Positions 30,642 to 35,388 of a DNA stretch of 35,388 nucleotides are shown in pieces. The stretch's first letter is position 1. Each line of letters begins with the position of its first letter. Source of the DNA: an uncultured Oscillospiraceae bacterium. GTDB lineage: Bacteria > Bacillota > Clostridia > Oscillospirales > Oscillospiraceae. Where the stretch lies: the NCBI GenBank assembly GCA_947588605.1, contig CANPYK010000022.1, positions 1-35,388 of the forward strand. The letters are read 5' to 3'. The notes beneath the pieces were generated by a model, which made no database searches, was not told where the DNA came from, and saw only the letters and a program-made list of their open reading frames with translations. The position numbers and the translations under genes were made by a program.

Positions 30642-31070
30642 TTAAAGCTGTCTCAAATTGGACGATATCTTCGTCAGCGCCCGGCCGGACTCGTCGTTGA
30701 GCATGGTGACCCGGGCCATGTCCCCCAGGCTCACGATGCCCACCAGCCTCCCCTCCTGGGTCACCGGGAGACGGCGGACCTGGGCCGTGCCCATGAGCTC
30801 CCCGGCTCGGGCGGCCTCGTCGCCGGGGTTCACCGTCACGAGACTGCGGGACATGATCTCCCCCACGCTTGTTTCCCGGGGGCTTCGGCCCGTGGCCACG
30901 CACCGGAGGACGATGTCCCGGTCCGTCACCATCCCCCGCAGCGCCCCGCCGCCGTCCACCACCGGCAGGGACCCCACGTTGTGGCGGCTCAAAAGCCGCG
31001 AGGCCAGCGCCACCGTCTCGTCCTCGGAGATGGACACCACGGAATCGTTCATAATGTCGGCAACCTTCAT
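30642..31070 (-). CDS. Two-CBS-domain protein
   Basis: A 142-residue protein made of a tandem pair of CBS domains and nothing else: V-A-D-I-M-N-D-S...G-S-L-P-V-V-D-G...G-M-V-T-D-R-D-I-V (first) and V-G-E-I-M-S...R-R-L-P-V-T...L-V-G-I-V-S-L-G-D-M-A (second). Such pairs sense adenine nucleotides or S-adenosylmethionine and regulate partner proteins. No partner is evident next door. It converges on the SDR gene across a shared terminator. Confidence 0.92.
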   Translation of the reverse strand: MKVADIMNDSVVSISEDETVALASRLLSRHNVGSLPVVDGGGALRGMVTDRDIVLRCVATGRSPRETSVGEIMSRSLVTVNPGDEAARAGELMGTAQVRRLPVTQEGRLVGIVSLGDMARVTMLNDESGRALTKISSNLRQL

Positions 31071-31141
31071 GTCAAGTCCTCCCAGCTTTGTTTGAAGCTA
31101 TTCTCGCCAAAACCGGGACTATTTATACAAGAGGAGGCATC

Positions 31142-31585
31142 ATGACGCCTGAATTTTATATGCGCGAGGCCCTGGCCCTGGCCCGTGAGGCCGCCGAGGC
31201 CGGCGAGGCCCCCGTGGGGGCCGTAGTCGTGGACCCGGAGGGCCGGATCGTCGGCCGGGGCCGCAACCGCACCGAGGAGCGCGACGCCACCGCCCACGCC
31301 GAGCTGGAGGCCATCCGCGACGCCAGCCGCACTTTGGGCCGCTGGCGGCTGGACGGCTGCGCCCTCTACGTCACCCTGGAGCCCTGCCCCATGTGCGCCG
31401 GCGCCGTCTACAACGCCCGCCTTGCCGAGCTGCGCTACGGCGCCCGCGACCCCCGCGCCGGCGCCTGCGGCGGCCTCTTCAACCTCTTCCTGGAGCCCCT
31501 GGACCGCAAGATCAAGGTCTACGGCGGCGTCCTGGCGCCCGAGTGCCGGGAGGTGCTGACGGAGTTTTTCCGGGGGAGGAGATGA
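31142..31585 (+). CDS. tadA: tRNA-specific adenosine deaminase TadA
   Basis: A 147-residue cytidine-deaminase-fold enzyme that makes inosine at the wobble position of tRNA-Arg(ACG). The zinc and proton-shuttle residues are H52-A-E54 and P-C82-P-M-C85. The sequence A-P-V-G-A-V-V-V and Y-N-A-R-L matches TadA rather than guanine or cytidine deaminases. Start ATG 31142 follows AGAGGAGG. Length is normal. A repeat-rich gap begins directly after the stop codon. Confidence 0.94.
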   Translation: MTPEFYMREALALAREAAEAGEAPVGAVVVDPEGRIVGRGRNRTEERDATAHAELEAIRDASRTLGRWRLDGCALYVTLEPCPMCAGAVYNARLAELRYGARDPRAGACGGLFNLFLEPLDRKIKVYGGVLAPECREVLTEFFRGRR

Positions 31586-31960
31586 GGGCGGGAGCGCCGC
31601 CACGGAACCACCCCTGCCGCTTCGCGGCTGTCCCCGACCTAGGAGGGGCTAAAAGGGGCGCGCAGGTAGTCTCGCCCCTCCTATGGAGGGGTGGCCGAGC
31701 GAAGCGAGGCCGGGGTGGTTCCGAAATGCGCCTCCCGAAACCCCCAGCGACGCTCCACGGGTTCGAATACCCCGCCACCGCGGCGGCACCCCTTTTTCCG
31801 AAAAAGGGGTCGGGGGAATAAGGTTGCGGCGCTTCGCGCCGCTTTTAAAAAAATTGCGCCGCAAAGCGGCGCATCCTTTTTGGTAGGGGCGGGTTCCAAA
31901 CCCGCCCGCCGATGATCGGACGGGAACGAAATATGCGGGCGGGTTTGGAACCCGCCCCTA
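31586..31960. repeat. Repeat mosaic after tadA
   Basis: This gene-free gap carries the GCCCCTCCTATGGAGGGG module (31673-31722, as at 25126-25175), the hairpin-rich block (31762-31882) and two stem-swapping hairpins in opposite orientation (31887-31907, 31937-31957; both GGGCGGGTT/AACCCGCCC). The GGTTCGAATACCC at 31760-31772 resembles a tRNA T-loop but belongs to the repeat. Confidence 0.75.
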
Positions 31961-31967
31961 CAGTGTG

Positions 31968-32128
31968 ATACTAATATCTATTTAAAAGAAGACACCGAGC
32001 GGCGAGGATTTTTCGTGTCAGGCAAGGAAGACGCCGCAGGGAATACTGTATGTATTCCCAAGGCGGCTGACGCCGCTTGACGCGAAAAAGACCGTCGCGA
32101 ATGTCTCCTTTTAATTAGATATTAGTAT
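31968..32128. mobile_element. MITE-like element, copy 2 (inverted relative to copy 1)
   Basis: About 161 bases with inverted termini (ATACTAATATCTATTTAAAA at the left; the inverted match ending ATTAGTAT at the right). The interior matches the reverse complement of 21465-21626: GAGCGGCGAGGATTTTT on the left, GACCGTCGCGAATG on the right, and GGCGGCTGACGC in the middle. It is followed by another small hairpin (32158-32179, GGGCGGAC/GTCCGCCC) and an 8-bp stem at 32185-32203. No coding capacity is seen. Confidence 0.8.
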
Positions 32129-32223
32129 GAATTGCAACATCTTCCAATTCGCCGTAGGGGCGGACCCATGTGTCCGCCCATTAGCCTCCCCCCACGGGGG
32201 AGGTTAAAAAGGTTTCCTCAGCC

Positions 32224-33069
32224 CTATTTCTGCTCCGCCACCGGCGGGACGAAGAGCGAATAGGTGTTGAGCATGGCCTGGGTGGTGAAGGAGTAGGAGT
32301 AGCCCCGGTCCAGGGCGGCGATCTCGGCAAGCTCGTCCTCGGTGAGGGAGAAGTCCAGGATGTCCAGGTCCTCCCTGAGGTGCGCCCGGTCCCTGGAGCC
32401 CACCACGAAGCCGTGGCCGGCGTCCAGATGCCAGCGCAGGATCACCTGCGCCGGGGTCTTCCCGTATTTTTCCGCAAGGCGCGTGAAGACCGGCTCCTTC
32501 AGGAGCTTCCCGTCCCCGTGGCCCAGGGGATACCACGCCTGAAGGGCGATGCCCTCCCGCTTTAAAAAGGCCGCCAGCTCCCGCTGCTGCATATAGGGGT
32601 GGAGCTGTACCTGCACGACCTCCGGCCGGACGCGGCACCGGCGCAGAACGTACTCCAGCTGGGACACGGAGAAGTTGGAAAGTCCGATGGCCCGGATATG
32701 TCCGGCCCGCAGGGCCTCCTCCAGCTGGGTGTAGCCCGTCATGTAGTTGCGGGTGGGGTGGTGGAGGAGCATCAGGTCCAGCGTGTCCACCCCCAGCCGC
32801 GCCATGGCGCGCTCCACGCCGTCGGGCTGTTCGTAGAAGGCCGGCCAGAGCTTGGACTCCAGAAAGACCTCCTCCCGGTCAAGGCCGGAGGCCCGCAGGG
32901 CGCGGCCCACGGCTTTTTCGTTCATGTAGGCGTTGGCGGTGTCCACCAGGCGGTATCCCGCCCGGAGGGCTTCGCCGACGGAGGCCTGCGCGTCGTCAGG
33001 TGAGAGCAGGAAGGTGCCCACGCCAACAAGGGGCATCTCGAGCCCGCCGGAAAGCGTCACATTTCTCAC
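32224..33069 (-). CDS. Aldo/keto reductase
   Basis: A 281-residue aldo/keto reductase (NADPH-dependent carbonyl reductase), similar to the AKR5-like bacterial group. The tetrad is visible as D-T-A-N-A-Y (Asp, Tyr), S-K-L-W (Lys) and L-H-H-P (His), with C-terminal cofactor-binding V-G-S-R-D. I set the start at GTG 33069, which lies 8 bases after GGAGG; this GGAGG follows the in-frame ATG at 33084, which has a poorer ribosome binding site. The substrate is unknown. It has its own promoter and faces the rpsF operon. Confidence 0.9.
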   Translation of the reverse strand: MRNVTLSGGLEMPLVGVGTFLLSPDDAQASVGEALRAGYRLVDTANAYMNEKAVGRALRASGLDREEVFLESKLWPAFYEQPDGVERAMARLGVDTLDLMLLHHPTRNYMTGYTQLEEALRAGHIRAIGLSNFSVSQLEYVLRRCRVRPEVVQVQLHPYMQQRELAAFLKREGIALQAWYPLGHGDGKLLKEPVFTRLAEKYGKTPAQVILRWHLDAGHGFVVGSRDRAHLREDLDILDFSLTEDELAEIAALDRGYSYSFTTQAMLNTYSLFVPPVAEQK

Positions 33070-33159
33070 GACTTGAACCTCCATAGCGCGGGGACCCCCG
33101 CGGCACAGCTGGACCGGGCCCAAGGGCTCCGGTCGATGTCGACTTTTTGCGCAAAATAC

Positions 33160-33188
33160 AGTATACTCCAAACGCGTCTTCCAGTCAA
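33160..33188 (-). promoter_or_regulatory. Promoter of the aldo/keto reductase gene
   Basis: On the minus strand TTGACT (33188-33183), a 17-base spacer and TATACT (33165-33160) form a good sigma-A promoter about 90 bases before the start codon, back to back with the rpsF promoter. Confidence 0.65.
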
Positions 33189-33240
33189 TACCTTTTTGCG
33201 GAAAAAACTGTCATCTTCGGAGAAGTTTTTGAAAAAATCC

Positions 33241-33268
33241 TTGACATTTCCGGGTTTTCGGGTATAAT
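33241..33268 (+). promoter_or_regulatory. rpsF operon promoter
   Basis: TTGACA (33241-33246), a 16-base spacer and TATAAT (33263-33268) match the consensus, with a leader of about 70 bases before rpsF. Confidence 0.8.
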
Positions 33269-33273
33269 TTATA

Positions 33274-33317
33274 AGCCCGTAGTCACGGGCAGCCTTGCCT
33301 TCGTTCGCCGCGAAGGC
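33274..33317 (+). promoter_or_regulatory. Possible S6:S18 autoregulatory leader structure
   Basis: The rpsF leader holds a CCGT/ACGG hairpin followed by GCCTTCG (33297-33303) paired with CGAAGGC (33311-33317), loop TTCGCCG. A CCG in a leader hairpin loop is a feature of the S6:S18-binding leader described in many bacteria, which represses the operon. The match is by position and loop content only. Confidence 0.4.
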
Positions 33318-33344
33318 CATAAGTCCAAAAGGAGGTGCAAAAAT

Positions 33345-33641
33345 ATGGCAAAGACAGCGGAAAAGTATGAGCTTCTGTACATCATCGACCCGGACCTCAA
33401 CGAGGAGGAGACCGCCGCCATCGTGGAGAAGTTCAAGAGCCTCATCGAAGCCAACGGCACCCTGGGCGAAATTGAGGAGTGGGGCAAGCGGAAGCTCGCC
33501 TATCTCATCAACGACAAGCCCGAGGGGTACTATGTGCTGGTGAAGTTCCAGTCCGCCCCGGAGTTCCCCGCGGAGCTCTACCGCGTTCTCGGCATCACCG
33601 AGGGCGTCATGCGTGCCCTTGTCACCGTTCAGCCGGAATAA
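33345..33641 (+). CDS. rpsF: Ribosomal protein bS6
   Basis: A 98-residue bS6. The family features Y-E-L-L-Y-I-I-D-P (usually YE-x-x-x-I-x-P), G-K-R-K-L-A-Y-x-I and G-Y-Y-V-L-V-K-F are present, and the acidic helix [12 protein letters not shown] is typical. It belongs to the small-subunit platform beside S18. The start at 33345 follows AAGGAGGTG. It begins the rpsF-ssb-rpsR operon. Confidence 0.96.
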   Translation: MAKTAEKYELLYIIDPDLNEEETAAIVEKFKSLIEANGTLGEIEEWGKRKLAYLINDKPEGYYVLVKFQSAPEFPAELYRVLGITEGVMRALVTVQPE

Positions 33642-33653
33642 GGAGGACGCGAC

Positions 33654-34214
33654 ATGCTCAACCACATCGTGATCATGGGCCGCCTCACCCGCGACCCGGA
33701 GCTCAGACGGACCCAGGCCGGGATCCCCGTGGCGTCCTTCCGCGTCGCCGTTGACCGGGACTTCGCGCCCAGGGACGGCGGAGAGCGGCAGGCCGACTTC
33801 ATCGACGTCGTGGCCTGGCGCGCCACCGCTGAGTTCGTCAGCAAGTATTTCAGCAAAGGCCGTATGGCCGTCGTCTCCGGCCGCCTTCAGATGCGCGACT
33901 GGACCGACAAGGAGGGCAACAAGCGCACCAGCGCCGAGATCGTCGCCGACAACATCTACTTTGGCGAATCCAAGCGCGACGGCGACAGCCAGGGAAGCTA
34001 CAATCAGGGCGGCTATAACCAGGGCGGCTACAATCAGAACCGCTCTTACTCCGACGCCCCCCAGTCCGGCAGCTACGGCTCCGGCTCCTACGGCGGGAGC
34101 TACGGCGGCGGCAGCGCCCCCGCGCCCTCCAATTACGGCAGCGCCGGAAGCTATTCCCCTCCCGGCTCGGATTTCGCCGACCTCACCGACGACGACGGCG
34201 ATTTGCCGTTCTGA
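33654..34214 (+). CDS. ssb: Single-stranded DNA-binding protein
   Basis: A 186-residue SSB, slightly long. The OB-fold (1-110) starts M-L-N-H-I-V-I-M-G-R-L-T-R-D-P-E-L-R and includes F-R-V-A-V-D-R and F-I-D-V-V-A-W-R-A-T-A-E-F. A flexible linker rich in glycine, tyrosine, serine, asparagine and glutamine follows, and the acidic tip D-D-D-G-D-L-P-F binds partner proteins. The middle position in the rpsF operon is the standard one. AAGGAGGA precedes the ATG at 33654. Confidence 0.97.
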   Translation: MLNHIVIMGRLTRDPELRRTQAGIPVASFRVAVDRDFAPRDGGERQADFIDVVAWRATAEFVSKYFSKGRMAVVSGRLQMRDWTDKEGNKRTSAEIVADNIYFGESKRDGDSQGSYNQGGYNQGGYNQNRSYSDAPQSGSYGSGSYGGSYGGGSAPAPSNYGSAGSYSPPGSDFADLTDDDGDLPF

Positions 34215-34264
34215 CCCGAACCATTTATCCCTTCATATAACCTGAAAAAAGGAGGTTAACGTCA

Positions 34265-34519
34265 ATGACCAACGAGAGAGAAGCCCGTCCGGCCCGTCCC
34301 GCCCAGGCCCGCAAGCGCCGCAAGGTCTGCCAGTTCTGCGTGGACAAGTGCCAGCACATCGACTATAAGGACACCGCCAAGCTCCGCCGGTACCTCTCCG
34401 AGCGCAGCAAGATCCTTCCCCGCCGCGCCACCGGTACCTGCGCCATGCACCAGCGCCAGCTCACCACCGCCATCAAGCAGGCAAGGCAGATCGCCCTCCT
34501 GCCCTACGTCACGGACTGA
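34265..34519 (+). CDS. rpsR: Ribosomal protein bS18, zinc-binding form
   Basis: An 84-residue bS18 with [11 protein letters not shown] near the start and T-G-T-C-A in the second half. These four cysteines make it a zinc-binding (C+) form. Family motifs [21 protein letters not shown] and A-R-Q-I-A-L-L-P-Y are all there. AAAGGAGG precedes the ATG at 34265. It ends the operon, directly followed by a variable-palindrome terminator repeat. Confidence 0.96.
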   Translation: MTNEREARPARPAQARKRRKVCQFCVDKCQHIDYKDTAKLRRYLSERSKILPRRATGTCAMHQRQLTTAIKQARQIALLPYVTD

Positions 34520-34690
34520 GCTGGCTTTGAAGGCCGCTTTGCGGCCTTCAAATGCCAAGGGGAAACGTGCGAAAAAAGATTTCGGAAATGTCTGCGGACA
34601 TTTCCGAAATTTTTTTCTGCTGTTTTGCTCCGCGCATTGCGACTCGCTAAGAGCCGCCGCTTCGCGGCGGTTGCGCTCCGAAACGCGCCT
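34520..34690. repeat. Constant-frame/variable-palindrome repeat, copy 2 (rpsR terminator)
   Basis: Begins CTGGCTTTGAAGGCCGC as after acpP. After ACGTGCGAAAA the hairpin ATTTCGGAAATGTC/GACATTTCCGAAAT (34579-34592 with 34597-34610, TGCG loop) is flanked by A-run and T-run, a strong rho-independent terminator for rpsR. Then CTGCTGTTTTGCTCCGCGC and GCGACTCGCTAAGAGCCGCC follow, shared with the inverted copy near 35165-35216. Confidence 0.8.
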
Positions 34691-34739
34691 GCGGGCGCAG
34701 GCCCACAGCGGCCCTCACCTCCGATAACCGGCATTTTCC

Positions 34740-35040
34740 GTTACATCGGAACCGTTCCTGTCCCGCCACGTGCCACGGGCGGGTTTAGAACCCGCCCCTA
34801 CGGGGGAAATGGAAGGCAATCCCATTCATCCGACGCCGGAGGTCATCGAAACGCGGGCCGCCAAGAGAGGCGGCCCCTACGGCGTGGATTGAAACGAACC
34901 CCAAAAACTGTAGGGGCGGGTTCCAAACCCGCCCGTCCCCGCCGCGCGGGCAAATCAAAACCGCGGCGAAGCCGCAACCTTTTAAGCCCCCTCCTCGTAG
35001 GAGAGGGGCAGGGGGAAGCGAGGGTTAAATGACAGAGCGC
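34740..35040. repeat. Mosaic of stem-swapping hairpins and element ends
   Basis: Three short hairpins lie here: 34777-34797 (GGGCGGGTT/AACCCGCCC), 34855-34876 (GGGCCGCC/GGCGGCCC) and 34914-34934 (GGGCGGGTT/AACCCGCCC). A lone end of the 65-bp-ended composite element (about 34984-35040) follows, with CCGCCGCGCGGGCAAATC shared with copy 2. Flanking phrases repeat those at 17985-18170. I see no gene. Confidence 0.75.
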
Positions 35041-35049
35041 CTTCTACTT

Positions 35050-35300
35050 TACTATCCCCCTCATCGAGCCTTTTTTCCGGCGACATGTACGTCGGAAAAA
35101 ATACCTTTTGTTTTGCGGAGTGGGAAGCGTTGCGATGAGCGCCCGCAGGCGCCATGCAAGCGAGCAACCGCCCGAAGGGCGGCTCTTAGCGAGTCGCAGT
35201 GCGCGGAGCAAAACGGCAGAACCACCCTCCCTGAATTCCGCGGAATTCAGGGAGGGTGTTTCGCACGTTCCCTTTTGTCGGAAAAGGCCAATGGCCTTTT
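35050..35300. repeat. Constant-frame/variable-palindrome repeat, copy 3 (inverted)
   Basis: Read leftward this repeats copies 1 and 2. It runs GGGAACGTGCGAAA, a perfect 36-bp palindrome (35223-35258, 18-bp arms, centre TTCCGCGGAA), then CTGCCGTTTTGCTCCGCGC, the CGCTAAGAGCCGCC block, and at 35055-35113 the ACAAAAGGTATTTTTTCC hairpin also seen at 24900-24955. With copy 2 it forms a large inverted pair around the mosaic. An imperfect palindrome (GGAAAAGGCC/GGCCTTTTTC) adjoins at about 35277-35306. Confidence 0.75.
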
Positions 35301-35312
35301 TCGACAGGCCGC

Positions 35313-35336
35313 GCCCCCCGGCTTTCGCCGGGGGGC
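35313..35336 (-). terminator. Hairpin ending the gene at the right edge
   Basis: GCCCCCCGGC (35313-35322) and GCCGGGGGGC (35327-35336) form a perfect 10-bp stem with a TTTC loop, 13 bases past the stop codon of the partial gene. There is no T-run, so strength is uncertain. Confidence 0.6.
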
Positions 35337-35349
35337 TAACGCTATTCCT

Positions 35350-35388
35350 TTACTTGATCACATTCCCGCAGAACCGCATGAAGATCGT
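35350..35388 (-). CDS. C-terminal end of an unidentified gene cut by window edge
   Basis: On the minus strand the last codons read T-I-F-M-R-F-C-G-N-V-I-K and a TAA stop at 35352-35350, with a GC-rich hairpin just after. Twelve residues are too few to identify the product. The frame is chosen only because it ends at a stop followed by a terminator-like structure. Confidence 0.4.
   Translation of the reverse strand, partial: TIFMRFCGNVIK

Noticed and set aside
31760-31772. tRNA-like T-loop GGTTCGAATACCC
   Set aside because: Part of a repeat block present three times; no acceptor, D or anticodon arms can be folded around it.
31393-31915. ORFs after tadA up to 142 residues
   Set aside because: They read through tadA in another frame or through repeat blocks.
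17411-35300. CRISPR arrays as an explanation for the recurrent intergenic repeats
   Set aside because: Repeats are dispersed, of unequal length and without regular unique spacers; no cas genes are seen.

Overview
The window looks like chromosome from a GC-rich Clostridia bacterium, most likely Oscillospiraceae (the Oscillibacter/Flavonifractor/Intestinimonas side of the family). This is inferred from the gene order rpmH-rnpA-yidD-yidC-jag, a four-cysteine S18, RNase Y, Firmicutes-type ribosome binding sites and sigma-A promoters, and very GC-rich genes of core function. No species can be named from the sequence alone.

Left third (1 to about 11,935): mobile and accessory DNA, visibly lower and patchier in GC than the rest. 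It holds the truncated start of an IS5-type transposase, a serine resolvase, a probable plasmid/phage-type replication initiator followed by two small proteins that appear to be diverged copies of each other, a DUF4143 AAA ATPase facing a strongly promoted, AT-rich 565-residue protein of unknown function, and then a compact mobilizable module. The module contains a VirD4/TraG-like coupling protein, a small accessory protein, a candidate oriT with an IncQ/MobQ-like nick sequence, a short MobA/MobL relaxase, an excisionase and a tyrosine integrase. It ends about 20 bp before ychF. Possible attachment-site relics flank it at about 7008 and 11927.

Middle and right (11,956 to 35,388): densely packed chromosomal genes. 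They include ychF with a DUF1624 membrane acyltransferase; a NYN/OST-HTH protein with a metallophosphoesterase; prfB preceded by a 29-codon ORF; a YcxB-like membrane protein; two overlapping flavoproteins; and the rpmH-rnpA-yidD-yidC-jag-acpP cluster with a parS-like site upstream. These are followed by an ATP-grasp protein, rny, a two-gene ThrE-type exporter, an SDR, a CBS-pair protein, tadA, an aldo/keto reductase and the rpsF-ssb-rpsR operon. Many neighbours overlap by ATGA or share ribosome binding sites.

The most unusual content is between the genes. Four large intergenic gaps (17.3-18.2, 24.8-25.7, 31.6-32.2 and 34.5-35.3 kb) are almost wholly built from recurring modules. These include short hairpins whose stems change while staying paired, long perfect palindromes of different sequence set in identical flanks, and composite elements bounded by about 65-bp inverted repeats. 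There is also a MITE-like element of about 161 bp, one copy of which sits between rpmH and rnpA. These repeats are the best candidate here for something not yet well described.
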